Part shown: one piece after another, positions 32,059 to 45,030 of the stretch
How the letters are laid out: each line of letters starts with the position of its first letter
Position numbering within the stretch: the first letter of the stretch is position 1
Source of the DNA: Sphaerolaimus hirsutus
Taxonomy: Eukaryota > Nematoda > Chromadorea > Monhysterida > Sphaerolaimidae
Direction: 5' to 3'
Assembly (NCBI GenBank): GCA_964036195.1
Contig: OZ038454.1
Span: 7,254,001-7,318,000 of the forward strand
DNA: 64,000 bases
Position numbers and translations under genes: made by a program
The notes under the pieces: model-generated
The model's database searches: none
Told to the model about the DNA's origin: nothing
What the model saw: the letters and a program-made list of their open reading frames with translations, nothing else

Positions 32059-32704
32059 ATCATGTGTCTTTGAAGGGGCTCGCAGAGTTTTTCAAGCTTC
32101 AGATAGGAAAAAATGTAGAGAAATCGCTAGATAGCTGGAGCATTTGGGGGTGCTAATAGGGATGGCCAAGGTTTTCCAAAGGATTTTTCAATAAGGATGG
32201 CCATCGAAACCGTTGTTTTTAAAACCTTGGCCGTAATTTTTAGTACTAAGCACTAGGTATTTTGCATTTTTTTGCACGAAGCGTGCATTTTCACCTGCAC
32301 TTTACCATTTGTGGTGATTTTCATTGGTTTTGAGGCATTTTTAGTGTATAAGCTTCCATTTGTTTGTGCTATTATGTCATAATAAGCCATGATATGTTAG
32401 TGTAGTATATAATATTCAGCCAATGAGCCCCCACATACTTGTACAGTGTAAAACACTGCTGCCAATGTGTTAGCCTTCTATTGTAACCTAATTAAAACAC
32501 TATTCCATGGCCAACTTCACTTGAAGTCAAGAAACATTTGACAAAAGCCAATATATGTAATAATTTGACAGTTTTTCACAGAAATCACCACTTAAATTGC
32601 TATCCCATGTAGGGGTCTTGCAGATTTTGACCCCTGCGGGGGTTCAGATAGATAGTAAATCGCTCCTCCAGAGGGATAGATAGCTGGAAAAATTTTTTGA
32701 TAGC
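32059..32704. other. Intergenic DNA with TAGATAGCTGGA repeat scraps
   Basis: Motifs at 32130-32150 and 32640-32695 match 15420 and 10540. No gene. Confidence 0.35.
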
Positions 32705-32868
32705 TTTCTGCTGCATGCTCAAGCTGAATGGGGACCAGCGAGACATGAAGGAATTTTTCTAGCTCTTTTCGCAGCTCTGCGACAAGCTTTTGGCACCTTG
32801 CCCCAACAGGAAGTACCTGAAACATTTGCTGTTGGACCAGTTGGTCACGAATCCGCTCGAGCAGGCGG
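32705..32868 (+). pseudogene. USP (peptidase C19) fragment, QQD-box region
   Basis: Reads CMLKLNGDQRDMKEFF, a stop, then LLAPCPNRKYLKH, matching the DQQDMQEFF segment of the array to the right. Isolated first copy; interrupted by a stop codon and cut off at both ends by repeats. Confidence 0.65.
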
Positions 32869-32870
32869 AT

Positions 32871-33215
32871 TGAGAATTTTGAGGGGGGGATTTTATTACT
32901 TCACCTGAATATTTTTGAAAATGCAGTACTACTTTGTTGTTTGTAATGTACGCAGACATAGAAAAATGCAACAAAAACCACCATATATAAGATTCTACAG
33001 ACTTAGTATGTCGATGGTATAAACAACATTATAACCTAACAGTCATTGTTTTTAACGTGTGTTTTGCACTGCCAGTTCACAAAATGCACCTTTTGTCATG
33101 TATGCTCTTTATACTCATTTTGGGGGGGGGATTTCAAGGGGGGGTTACTAATTCATAGTGCACATTTTGATGACGGTTTTTTGAGGGGGGGTATTTTAGG
33201 GAATAATGGTATTTA
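32871..33215. mobile_element. Truncated family H2 element
   Basis: GAGGGGGGGATTTTATTACTTC, then TTTTTAACGTGTGTTTTGCAC and GAGGGGGGGTATTTT, matching H2a. The left terminus is missing where it meets the USP fragment. Confidence 0.5.
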
Positions 33216-33479
33216 TAAATATATCGTACTTGGACCATGTTTGGTGCTTTTGTAGTGCTGTTAAACACCATATTAATAATTGGGATGGGAATTTGCGCAC
33301 CTGCGTGCAAAAAATTGTCAAAGTGCCTGCAAAATTGCTTTACAAAAGTGCCATTTCTGGCAAAAATTTTGTCCGGCCTGGGAAGGGGTGAGGGCAACCC
33401 CCCCTACCCCCTCCCCTGCATATCTCTATGGTATTGGGGTCCTTCAGGATGGCATAATAGTGTCTGTCGTTGTAGTTGC

Positions 33480-36400
33480 CCTTGTGGCTGCTTCTGCTGC
33501 GTGCTCAGACTGAACGAGGACCAGCAAGACATGCAGGAATTTTTCCAGCTCTTGCAGCTTTCAAACAAGCTGTTGGCACCTTGCCCCAACAGCAAGTACC
33601 TGAAACATTGCTGTAGGACCAGTTCCAGTAGCAAATCCACTCAAGCAGGCAGTGCACGAAGTGTGACCACATCGTGTCAAACGAGGAGACTATCAGGGAC
33701 CTGTTCCTGCCCCTTAAAACCAGATTCTGGCGAGCTGCTGGGTTGAGGACATAATCAACTTCTACCCCTTTGAAAGGGAGCATCCTGAGCTGTGCTGCAC
33801 CAAGTGCAATGGCAATAATGCCAACAAAAAGCAGCACTTCTTGCAAGCTGCTGAGACAATGTACATTTGATTTGCCTCTGTCCTTCTGTCCTACTTCTGG
33901 CTTGCTGGGGAAGGACAGCTGTGCCGTGTGCTGCCCAAACGCGTTACCTGCGGCCATTCAGCAATGGTGAGCATGTGCCCAAGCTGGCCAGGGACAGGTG
34001 ATACGACCTGGTGGTTGTGTTCTGCCACATGGGTGACTACAGTGACAGACACTATTATGCCATTCTGAAAGACCCCAATGCCAAGTGGTGGCACTACGGC
34101 GACACCAATGTGCATGTGACCAAGCCACCTGTCAGCACTGCATGCACAGAGTGCTACATGCTGGTGTACAGGCTGCAGTCTGCTTGCCACATGGTTGGGC
34201 CCTGTCCTCAGTTTTTGCTCGACACAGTTGTGGCCAAACTGGAGCAGCAATTTGAAGATACCATAGGGCACAAAAACCAGGACTTTACCGATTTGGTCGA
34301 TTTCTGCAATGTGAGATTAGCAAGATCACAGATGACAAGCCGCCCAAGAAAGTCAAGGGCATGGTGCACACACTGCAGTGCCTCTTCACTGAGATGCAGC
34401 ACACGCCCTGGGATGCCACCGACACAACTGCTTTCTGCTGTGTGCTCGAGCTGAACAAGGACCAGCAAGACATGCAGGAATTTTTCCAGCTCTTTTTGCA
34501 GCTTCGAGAGTAGCGAATCCACTCGAGCAGGCAGTGCACGAAGTGTGACCACATCGTGTCAAATGAGGAGACTATCAGGGACCTGTTCCTTCACCTTAAA
34601 ACCAGATTCTGGCAAGCTGCTGGGTTGAGGACATGATCAACATCTACCCCTTCAAAGGGGAGCAGCCTGAGGTGTGCTGCCCCAAGTGCAATGGCAAAAA
34701 TGCCAACAAAAAGCAGCACTTCTTGTGTGCTACCGAGACAACGTACATTTGATTCCCCCGCAAATCCTTCTGTCCTACTTCTGGCTCACCGGTGAAGGAC
34801 AGCTGCTCCGTGTGCTACCGGAACACGTTGACCTGTGGCCATTCAGCAATGGCAAACATGTGCCAAAGCTGGCCAGGGACAGGTGCTACAACCTGGTGGT
34901 TGTGTTCAGCCACATGGGCGACTTCAATGACAGACACTAGCCATTCTGAAGGGCCTCAATGCCAAGTGGTGGCACTACAGTGACACCAATGTGCATGTGA
35001 CCAAGCTGCCTGTCAGCACTGCATGCACAGAGTGCTACATGCTACAGGCTGCAGTCTGCTTGCCACACGGTAGTGCCCTCTACTTCTTGCAAGCTGCTGA
35101 GACAACGTACATTTGATTTGCCTGCAAATCCTTCTGTCCTACTTCTGGCTTGCTGGGGAAGGACAGCTGCGCTGTGTGCTGCCCAAACGCGTTACCTGCA
35201 GCCATTCAGCAATGGTGAGCATGTGCCCAAGCTGGCCAGGGACAGGTGATACGACCTGGTGGTTGTGTTCTGCCACATGGGTGACTACAATGACAGAAAC
35301 TATTATTCCATTCTGAACGACCCCAATGCCAAGTGGTGGCACTACAGCGACACCAATGTGCATGTGACCAAGCCACCCGTCAGCACTGCATGTACAAAGT
35401 GCTACATGCTGGTGTACAGGCTGCAGTCTGCTTGCCACTTGGTTGTGCCCTGTCCTGTTTTTGCTCGACACAGTTGTGGCCAAACTGGAGCTGCAATTTG
35501 AAGATACCATAGTGCACAAAAACCAGAACTTTGCCAATTTGGTCGATTTGTGCAGTGAGAGATTAGCAAGATCACAGATGACAAGCCGCCCAAGAAAGTC
35601 AATGGCATGGTGCACACACTGCAGTGCCTCTTCACTGAGATGCAGCACACGCCCTGGGATGCCACCGACACGACTGCTTTCTGCTGTGTGCTCGAGCTGA
35701 ACAAGGACCAGCAAGACATGCAGGAATTTTTCCAGCTCTTTTTGCAGCTTCGAGAGTAGCGAATCCACTCGAGCAGGCAGTGCACGAAGTGTGACCACAT
35801 TGTGTCAAACAAGGAGACTATCAGGGACCTGTTCCTTCACCTTAAAACCAGATTCTGGCAAGCTGCTGGGTTGAGGACATGATCAACATCTACCCCTTCA
35901 AAGGGGAGCAGCCTGAGGTGCGCTGCCCCAAGTGCAATGGCAAAAATGCCAACAAAAAGCAGCACTTCTTGTGTGCTACCGAGACAACGTACATTCGATT
36001 CCCCCGCAAATCCTTCTGTCCTACTTCTGGCTCACTGGTGAAGGACAGCTGCTCCGTGTGCTACCGGAACATGTTGACCTGTGGCCATTCAGCAATGGCA
36101 AACATGTGCCAAAGCTGGCCAGGGACAGGTGCTACAACCTGGTGGTTGTGTTCAGCCACATGGGCGACTTCAATGACAGACACTAGCCATTCTGAAGGGC
36201 CTCAATGCCAAGTGGTGGCACTACAGTAACACCAATGTGCATGTGACCAAGCTGCCTGTCAGCACTGCATGCACAGAGTGCTACATGCTACAGGCTGCAG
36301 TCTGCTTGCCACACGGTAGTGCCCTCTACTTCTTGCAAGCTGCTGAGACAACGTACATTTGATTTGCCCGCAAATCCTTCTGTCCTACTTCTGGCTTGCT

Positions 36401-36651
36401 GGGGAAGGACAGCTGCGCCGTGTGCTGCCCAAACGCGTTACCTGCGGCCATTCAGCAATGGTGAGCATGTGCCCAAGCTGGCCAGGGACAGGTGATACGA
36501 CCTGGTGGTTGTGTTCTGCCACATGGGTGACTACAATGACAGAAACTATTATGCCATTCTGAAGGACCCCAATGCCAAGTGGTGGCACTACGGCGACACC
36601 AATGTGCATGTGACCAAGCCACCCATCAGCACTGCATGTACAGAGTGCTAC
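33480..36651 (+). pseudogene. USP48-like deubiquitinase tandem array, segment 1
   Basis: Degenerate tandem copies, period about 1.246 kb, of a ubiquitin-specific protease (USP) domain. Recognisable in order: CVL(R/E)LN(E/K)DQQDMQEFFQL, the QQD box; NEETIRDLF; CPKCNGKNANKKQHF, a USP zinc-finger-like pair; YDLVVVFCHMGDYNDRHYY, the catalytic His region; KDPNAKWWHYGDTNV; ECYMLVYRLQ, as in USP48; FLLDTVVAKLEQQFEDTI. USPs cleave ubiquitin from proteins. The copies carry stops and frame changes (the His region reads DRH-stop in two units), and no N-x-G-x-x-C-Y catalytic cysteine box is visible. Longest clean stretch: 34011-34454. The USP48 affinity is inference. Function is unlikely. Confidence 0.7.
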
Positions 36652-36792
36652 TGTGAGATCCAAGATATGTGCATAGAAGTATTTCTGTTGTGTTGATTAT
36701 TTAAGTAGCCACTTGGGCTGTTATGAGAGTCGATGGAATGATATAAACTTCTGAACAAACTTGCTGCTGCTTCATAAGCCTCGCGTCTATCA
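36652..36792 (+). repeat. 5' LTR (141 bp)
   Basis: Starts TGTGAGATCCAAGATATGTG and ends GCGTCTATCA. Unusually short. Confidence 0.9.
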
Positions 36793-36815
36793 TTTTGGTG
36801 GACGTGCTGGGGAAT
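36793..36815 (+). promoter_or_regulatory. Primer-binding-site candidate
   Basis: TTTTGGTGGACGTGCTGGGG follows the LTR. The TTTGGTGGACG part is shared with the other LTR element at the same place, then the two differ, so the priming tRNA is not assigned. Confidence 0.5.
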
Positions 36816-37004
36816 TGAATTAGAACTACTTAGTCATTCAAGTACCCAGCAGTGAGCACAGACGTCTATTCGCTATTCGACTCGCTCAATTATTGCAGGT
36901 ATTCGCTACGGTATTTGCTACAATATCGAATGCTACTCTACCGCTACAATATTGCTACTTTATTCACTGCGGTATTCAGCGGTGCGCTATTCGCTATCAC
37001 AATT

Positions 37005-40000
37005 ATGAGTGTCCATTCTACGGACACTGTTGATTCGGCGCACCACGCGCGTCCGCACACGCGTTCACACCCCGTCAACGCGTTGCCGCCTGAGTCTGTA
37101 CACCCAGAGTTGGCACGCATGTTTGAAGACCAGGCACTCTGCGTTGCACAGGGAAGGCAACGTGTTCACGATCAGCCGCACTTTCCGATAGCGCAGTACC
37201 GATTGCCGGAATCGGCATCTTTGCATCCGGTGAGGGACCGGGTAGTGCTCAATTCCCGACTGTCGACTAGGTCACACAGTGGAATGAGCGACACGCAGTG
37301 CGATGCGTCTTTGCGATCCGGGTCGGTAGTGAATGAACCGATCGCTGCCGGTGTTTCAAGTGTTTTCCGGTTCATGCGAGAAAATGTTCCGGGTACGTTG
37401 CAAATGGCAGAAAAGGTCAATTTGTCCTGCCTTGTTGCACCTGTGTGACAAATTTCGATTTTGAAGGGTTGGCATCAGTTCAGTGGGTACAGGATGCCAC
37501 GGCTGGCAGAAATTTGACTTGGGCGGATAAAATTCAACAGGGGGCACCATACGAGGAAACTAATTTTACCATTAATCCAATCGCGACTAAATCATTTGTG
37601 CTGGAGACACCCACCGAAACCTCTTCACAATTACAAAAAGCATACGATGACTTGCAGGCACGTTTTTTGGCATTGCAGCGACAAACCGCAGCGTCGACCG
37701 GGAATGAGGGCAAAACAACACCCACCGGAAATGAGGACAAAACAACACCGAACGAAAAAGAGACAACGATGCCGGTAGAGCCAGAAAAGGAGCCGGAGAG
37801 GGAAAAAGGAAATGACCCCTGGTTAGTGAGGGATTTGACAAAATTGCCAGGGGCTGTAGCTCACACCCCAAAGACAGAATTGTTGAATTATTGGATGCTG
37901 GCTAAACCCCATTTAATGGATAAAATACCTACATTCGCTAATAAGGTTGATCAATTGACTTTTACCAAATGGAAACGTGCTGCACAAATGGCGGCTCTGT
38001 CGGTAGCGGATCCAAGTTTATTGCAGCAGTTTTGGGTCGAGGTGCTTTCCACTAAACTCACAGGGGATGCACATCGAGTTTTGACAACTTTGTGCACGCC
38101 AGAAGACCTCTTGGACTATTCGAAGGTTTTGACAGATTTAGGTGCAGTTTTCAAGGATGTGAAAAAAGTTTATTCCATGTCTGAATGGGATGCAGCAGCC
38201 ATGACCCGTAATGAATCTTTCTTAGATTTCTATCTGCAGCTGCTGGCTAAATTTTCGCGTGAATTGCGCGAATCTGTCAATTACGACAAATTGCTAGTTG
38301 ACAAAATTGTGGCCACGAAATTATGGGCCAAGTATGATCAAAAGTATGACCGCTTTGTCATGGCTAATTTCGCCACCATGGGGAAATCGAAAAAATTGTC
38401 TACTATTCAATGGTGCAGATGGTTGAAGATTACTTTTTGCAGGTGAAAAAACCAACCATCACGGCACCACAGCGCACTGTCACACCTGGCACTCAGCGCA
38501 CAAATGTACGCTTCAACATTAACCACATTATGGCGGACAATGCCACTAACCCATGGTGCCCACGCCCAAATCATGTGGGGCACCGTGTATCTGACTGTAG
38601 AATTACACAACGTGAATTGCAGGGGGGTCCGCCAACAACGACTATGTTGGACCCAAAATTGATGGCACCAAAATCACAGGGGTACGGGCAGGTGCAGCGG
38701 TACGGGCCGCCTCACACCAACAACAGCGCATTGCCTAAACCAACAATCGCTAAAATGGCGGCTACCGATTCACCAGCGGACACAGATCCGTATACGTTTG
38801 AAACACACGAACAAATCGATTGTAATGACGAAAATGCCCTAACTCAAGATGACAGTCCCTGGAATGTGTATTGCAATGAATTTAAGCATAGACTTGCCGC
38901 ATCATTTAATTCGGATTCTGGTGTGTTGTTTGATTGGCAACAAAATTTTTGGACACAATTATCTTTGCATTACCCACCTCAGAAAACGCGGAGGGCAGAG
39001 TGGCGGCATTCTTCAGCGATGTATTTGCCACCGACACCGCTGATGTTTCAGAAACAAGCGATGATAATTGATCAAATGAAACATGATGGCGATTGCTCTA
39101 CTGAAACCTTGTGTCTAAAATCAACCACTGATAATAAAACAGTACCGTTACATTTTGAAGTTGACAATTATCTGATCAACAATGATTCACACACGACAGC
39201 CCTGACATGCATAGGAGACAATCAAAAGTTATGCATTAGAATCGAAAAAACCACAGGGCCACAAATCTTTGCAGAGTTGAAAATTGAAGGTGTGCCCTGC
39301 AAAGGCTTGTTGGACACTGGGTGCAATCGCACGATAGTACCACTGCATTTGCTACAAGACATTGCGAAGAAAAGCGATCTACAAATTGACAAGCATATAA
39401 GACCAACAAAAATAGAAGTCCACATGTTAAATGGCAAGACTACCCAAGGGTCCATGTTTGAAATACCATTATATTTTGAACATGTATCCCCAATTGATAA
39501 GGTACAAAGGCGAGTTTTAGTAGTGTGTCTGGTCAATTATGACACAACCGCTATGGATGACATTTTAATTGGCACGGACATAATGTCGTTTCTAAAATTG
39601 TCTTGGTTAATTCCATTAGCATTGGATAAATTAACCACTACAGTGCCATCGAAAAACGAAGAAGCACAACAACAATTTGAACGGATACAAGACTCCTTTA
39701 CACAACTTTTGTCGAAAAATGTGTTGCTGAAAAAAGATATTTACATGCCAGCTAACGGGTACATAAATGTACCAGTTAAAATGCCATCAAAACCAGACAC
39801 AATCCCCATGTTGGTGTGGAAAAACAGTGCACTTTTTGTACAAACTGTTCCTGAAATTGAAAAAACAGGCGTACAAATGTATAACACGCATGTGGATCTT
39901 TCACAAAATAATTCATATTATTTGACATTATTCAATCCTACATCGACACCAATACATTTCAATAAAGACACCTATGTGGCACATTTCGATTTGCTTCAAT

Positions 40001-42953
40001 CTGGTCAATTTTATGTTCCGGGAAAAAATGGACACCTGCTATATTCACCAGAGTGTGCCGCAAAATTTGGCGCCGTGTACGAGCCTGTACATTGTGCAGG
40101 TGCAATTCAAATCCCTAAACCACCTATTGACGAATATTCTGAAACAATACAGAAGAAAACTATGACCACTGAAGACAGGATAACATTTATTTTAAAAAAT
40201 CTCCCTAATAAGAATAGAATTCCATTGAATAAGGAAGAACAAGCAGAATATGAGAACTTAATTGGAGAGTTCCATGACATTTTTTTGTGCCATGATTATG
40301 ACGTGGATCGCACTCCATTGATAGAATATGCCATTCTCACCGACCCCAATCATCCACCCATAAAACAAGCATCACGTTATGAACCACCCTGCAAACATGA
40401 TTTCATTAATAAAACGGTGAAATCGATGCTAGAGGAGGGAATCATTGAACTGTCTGATGGCCCATGGGCATCTCCTATTAGCATTGCACTGAAAGGAGAG
40501 GCGGACTATAGGTTTTGCGTGGACTTTAAAATGGGAACTTGATTACAAAAATTGATAGTTATCCACTACCTCGGATTGGTGAGATTCTTGCTGAATTTGC
40601 GGGTCGAAAAATATTTACCGCTATCGATATCCGACATGGTTACTACAATGTGCCATTGGCCGACAAGGACACTAAGGAGAAAACCTCATTTGTGTGCAGT
40701 CTAGGACAGTACAGGTATACGAGAATGCCATTTGGATCTGAATAGTGGGGCTACTTTCCAGAGGCTTATGACCATAATGCTGGCCGATTTAAATGAGAAT
40801 CTGTCACGTGCATGGATACGGGCATACATAGATGACATTCTATGCTGTAGTGACACTGTCGCACAACATTTGATTCACCTTCAACGACTTTTTATGCGTT
40901 TACGCTGGGCAAATTTACGTTTGCAACCCAAAAAGTGCAATATTTTCACTTCAACATTAAAATATTTAGGACACCAAATATCTGCTGAGGGTATCTCACC
41001 CGCCCCATCATGTGTGACCGCCATGACAGATTTGCCAAAAGTTCACACTAAACAGGACAGGAGTTATGGCGCTTTTTGGGCAAATGTGTATATTACAGTC
41101 ACTTTATACCCAGCTTTAGCTGTCTCGCAGCACCATTGTATTCCATTCTAAAAGGACGCGTTCCAAAACATGGCTCCACCCCATTTGAGTGGACAGAAGA
41201 AATGTTAGATGCATGGCACAGTTTAAAATTTTGTCTAGCGTCCCCCCCAGTTTTAATGCATCCCATCCGAGATGGACGACCTTATTACCTGGAAACTGAT
41301 GCGAGCTCGTTAGGGTTGGGTGCGGTATTATCACAGTACAATGAAGAAGGGAAAATGCACCCTATTTCATACATTTCAAAACGTCTCACTCATCCTCACA
41401 CCACATTTTCTGCAGCTGAGTTAGAAAGCTTATGTATTGCTTGGGCTATCCGACGTTTAGCTGATTTTGTAGAAGGCCAACGATTAATTGTTATTACTGA
41501 TAATAGTGGAATAGCTCAGGCGTTAAAAACACCATCGCACAGTAAATTGGAACGTTGGGCAATCTACCTGCAGGACAGGGTGCTGGAGTTCCGGCATCGA
41601 GCAGGTAACCTGAATATTGTGGCAGATTCATTGTCACAAAATCCTATCCATGAACCAGAGTTTGGAGACGATGAATTGAATGAGGAAACCTCATTGGTGC
41701 GAGATAATGTCGCATCATGCAAAGCAGCACGCATGATGCCTAAGGGTGCTGTTATTCCATCTCAGGCGCACATGAAAAAACTAGTGTCCACTACATTTGC
41801 GGTCGATTGGCGTAAAATACAATCTGACGATCCAGAATTATCCAGTGTGTGCGCACAATTGCATTTGAATCTGGATAGTGTACCTGGCGCACTGCTAATT
41901 GATGGTATACTTCATTATCAAACTGCCAATAACGCCAATTCTTATGCCATCTGGCCACCGCGTACGTGGCAGCAAGCTTGTCTAGCTGAGGCACACATGG
42001 GAATCTACGCAAGCCATGGCAGCCAACAGAGAACCATTGATTTATTGTGCAATTATTTTTCATGGCCTTCCATGAAAGCAGATGTCATTCAATATTGCAC
42101 GGCGTGCACACATTGTTTGCAATTTAAACGACACAGATTGCACCCCGGGCCAATTGGAGCGGTGGAAACACCCTCGCAACCTTTCGAAATCATGCACATT
42201 GACACTTTCCAATTTGAGCATGATAAAAATAATTCAAAAGTGATTGTGGCAGTTGACGCATTGACACGATACGTCATAGCGTTTCCAGTGACTTCATGTC
42301 GGGCAGACACAGTTTCTAGAGCAATTTGGAAAAACATATTTTTGGTTGTGGGGGCGCCACGTTTGATCATAACCGATCAAGGGAGTGAGTATGTGAATAT
42401 GTCATTCTGTACACTTTGTGAGAAATTTGGCACATCACATTCACCAACATTAGCGCACAACCCTTCAGCTAATGGCATGGTGGAAGGTGTGAACGGCTGT
42501 TTAAGAGATATCTATGCCATAGTTAAAAAAGAAACGCCAGGTTGCAATTGGAGAGATTTATTACCCTTAGTTATTTTAAAACACAATTTGTCATTCAATA
42601 AAAATACTTCATGTTGCCCATTTTATTTGGTCTATGGGTTTCTGCCACATTGGAACTTATTTTATGTGGCTGCCAAAACCATAGATAGTGACGCGGCTCG
42701 AATGTTGGCAAAATCGCACAGTGATAGAAGCCGGGCCGCATTCAAAAAGTATTTTGATTCTAAGCATACAGTGGAAATTTGAGTGGGGGATCGGGTCATG
42801 GTGAAAAATTTGACCCAAGATCGAAGTCTACCGAAATTTCAAGGGCCATATTTAGTTCACAATGTTGAAGGGCCTTCTATCTATATTGAAGTTGATGACT
42901 CTATAATTAAAATACCACATCGGTTTTGCTGGAAATTGTCACAAACAATTTGA
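37005..42953 (+). pseudogene. gag-pro-RT-RNaseH-integrase polyprotein, frame-disrupted
   Basis: The start ATG is placed by HTRSHPVN near the N-terminus, shared with the minus-strand element. Gag (about 37005-38640) ends with a degenerate zinc knuckle (WCPRPNHVGHRVSDC, lacking the second Cys). Aspartic protease GLLDTGCNRTIVPL is near 39313. RT has RFCVDFK, YYNVPL and YIDDIL (40825). RNase H has ETDASSLGLGAVLSQY and VITDNSG. Integrase has an H...H...C-x2-C finger ending CTACTHC, then HIDTF, ITDQGSEYVN and ANGMVEGVN as the D,D,E residues, and a KFQGPYLV module. The frame changes near 37445, 38410, 40540, 40735 and 41075, and an in-frame TGA lies at 42780. Compared with the relative at 53.9-63.6 kb, which keeps one frame, these are lesions or sequence errors. 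Confidence 0.85.
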
Positions 42954-43135
42954 TTTTGTCTATCTAACATACTGGTTATTTAACATTACATTGCTGATTA
43001 CTTATTATTCATTTGTTTGCGTTACACGGCTTTCCATTACTTTTCATTACTTTCGCTAACTGTTAAAATCCGATGAAACTCAGTCGACAGTTTCCTTTGA
43101 CATCGTTATAAAATAAAGTAAATAAAACAATAAAA

Positions 43136-44501
43136 ATGAGTGCAAGCTACAGTGCCACACAAAGACATAAACGCATCAAAACACAAAAGCACAAAATGCA
43201 CTTCTGGATGTGCATGTTTTTGCTGGCTGTGCCGAGCTGTTCCGGGGTCAAACCGGGTCAAGATCCACCGATGGATGATGACAGGCGAGTGTATCCGGGA
43301 TTTAGGATCTAGATTGGGTTTTGAATTTGTTTATGTGTCTCGTAGGGTCTCCATTTCTTCGGAGGAGACCGAGGCGCAAATTTTGGAGGATAAACCAGAA
43401 AATGCTACAGATGATGACTCGTTGTCTGGTCAGAATCTATTGCCACAGAACAATCAAACTATGCCTGTTGTTCAAGATGTTGAAAATACGGTATCTAATG
43501 AACCTGACCCCGCTAACGTGGCAGGATGTAGTACTGGTCCGGGTGATGGGCCATTTTCAAATGCTGAATTGAAGTATCGAAAAATGCTGGCCAAATACAA
43601 CCGTATTTGTCAGGTATATTTTGCAGTTAACGTCTCTTAATTATTTGGCATTTCAATTCTATTTCTATTCTATTTCAACATAACACTTTACATTTAATTG
43701 TTCCAACATCTTGTGCAATGACATGTCCATTAATTAGACATTATTTTATAGGACTTTAGTACGTTGACGGCGCGCTTTAATGATGTCCGTGGTGATGTTG
43801 TCACGCTCCGCGATCAAGCTGAGCTACACCATCGCACTATTGTTGGATTCAAAGTCATTCCTTTTTTGCCTATTTTGGAAATGGCTTGGTGCAATCTCTA
43901 AATATTAACGTAGGTGGAATGTGACAACTATCACAAATCGCTAGAACAAGAACGAGCTTTTTGTGACGAACAAGCACAAGCTATCAACCGTTTAGTTCAC
44001 CAACGTGACGCAGCGCACATGCTTTGTCAAGTACCCACTGCACATGCGTCTACTCAGACAGAGACATCTGTCTTTTCGACGGTAATTAATTTACAATTTT
44101 CAAAGTCTGGAGATATTTCGTTTTAAGATTTTTGGCAATGTTTACAGCGCGTACCACTCGATTTGGACACGCGTACAACATTCTATCGCCGTCGTGAGTA
44201 CGCGGCGGGAGTTGACATAGTCTGTGAGGTAACACCTAATCCGTCTGAGGTGCGCCGGCACCGTGAACAGCAAGTAGAGGCTAATGCCAACCGTCCTCCA
44301 CCACCACCTAATGCCAGTGACGTAGCGGCCGAAGCCCGCCTTGTGGAACTCGGGCGTCGAGTCGAGCCACGCCAAACTCGCCAACCAAACCGTCCAACTG
44401 CACAAGCAACTTTCCGTAACACAGCTGCACGTCTGAGTCGTCCGCGTACAGAGCGGAACACATCACGTCGCCGCTCTCGTTCACCGCGTTCCCGACACTG
44501 A
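43136..44501 (+). CDS. Retroelement accessory gene with five in-frame exons (coiled coil, Arg-rich tail)
   Basis: Exons 43136-43284, 43346-43613, 43752-43841, 43914-44081 and 44148-44501 join in frame to about 342 residues. Junctions: GC-AG intron 1 (acag|GCGAGT...GTCTCGTAG), GTATAT...TTTTATAG, weak GTTGGA...AACGTAG, and GTAATT...TTTACAG. Introns are 61-138 nt. The N-terminus has a hydrophobic stretch (MHFWMCMFLLAVPSCSG) that could be a signal or anchor. Then come an acidic linker and a heptad-like middle (KYRKMLAKYNRIC, LEQERAFCDEQAQAINRL). A proline run (PPPPP) and a strongly basic end (RRRSRSPRSRH) follow. It lies in the env position between integrase and the 3' LTR, but no fusion-protein features are seen. 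Function unknown; nucleic-acid binding by the tail is a guess. Intron 1 and exon 3's donor are the weakest boundaries. Confidence 0.65.
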
Positions 44502-44609
44502 TTTGTGTTTGTTAAAAGAGTGAAAGGTGAAGTGGTGAAGAGATGTGAAGTGTGATGTGTTGGTAAAATGGCTTGGAACTCATGTTAATTTCCTTCGGTA
44601 AATTTCTCT

Positions 44610-44621
44610 GGAGAGGGATAA
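44610..44621 (+). promoter_or_regulatory. Polypurine tract of the + LTR element
   Basis: GGAGAGGGATAA directly precedes the 3' LTR; expected plus-strand priming site. Confidence 0.65.
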
Positions 44622-44762
44622 TGTGAGATCCAAGATATGTGCATAGAAGTATTTCTGTTGTGTTGATTATTTAAGTAGCCACTTGGGCTGTTATGAGAGT
44701 TGATGGAATGATATAAACTTCTGAACAAACTTGCTGCTGCTTCATAAGCCTTGCGTCTATCA
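44622..44762 (+). repeat. 3' LTR (141 bp)
   Basis: Same as the 5' LTR except two C/T differences (GAGT(C/T)GATGG, AGCC(T)(C/T)GCGTC). Confidence 0.9.
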
Positions 44763-45030
44763 CTACATGCTGGTGTACAGGCTGCAGTCTGCTTGCCACT
44801 TGGTTGTGCCCTGTCCTGTTTTTGCTCAACACAGTTGTGGCCAAACTGGAGCTGCAATTTGAAGATACCATTGTGCACAAAAACCAGAACTTTGCCAATT
44901 TGGTCAATTTGTGCAGTGAGAGATTGGCCCTGCTGAATGATATTTCCCAGTGTGTGCAGCTTTTCTACCAAGACATGCGCCTTCATGATGATGTGTACAC
45001 TTACAGGTTCACAGATGACAAGCAGCTAGG
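44763..45030 (+). pseudogene. USP array, piece right of the + LTR element
   Basis: Continues the unit interrupted at 36651: LVYRLQSACHLV, NTVVAKLELQFEDTIVHKNQ, NDISQCVQLFYQDMRLHD. It then runs directly into the ATCCC repeats after FTDDKQLG. Confidence 0.65.

Larger units (their letters stand above)
36652..44762 (+). mobile_element. Ty3/gypsy-like LTR retrotransposon, complete but mutated
   Basis: 141-bp LTRs differ at two positions and are flanked by a CTAC duplication (36648-36651, 44763-44766). Internal order gag, protease, reverse transcriptase, RNase H, integrase, then a spliced accessory gene. The integrase-last order and motifs fit Ty3/gypsy. It interrupts the USP array precisely: removing the element and one CTAC restores GAGTGCTACATGCTGG. 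Confidence 0.9.

Noticed and set aside
33134-33397. Short open frames on both strands in 33.1-33.4 kb
   Set aside because: They overlap a truncated family H element and spacer, with no domain signal.
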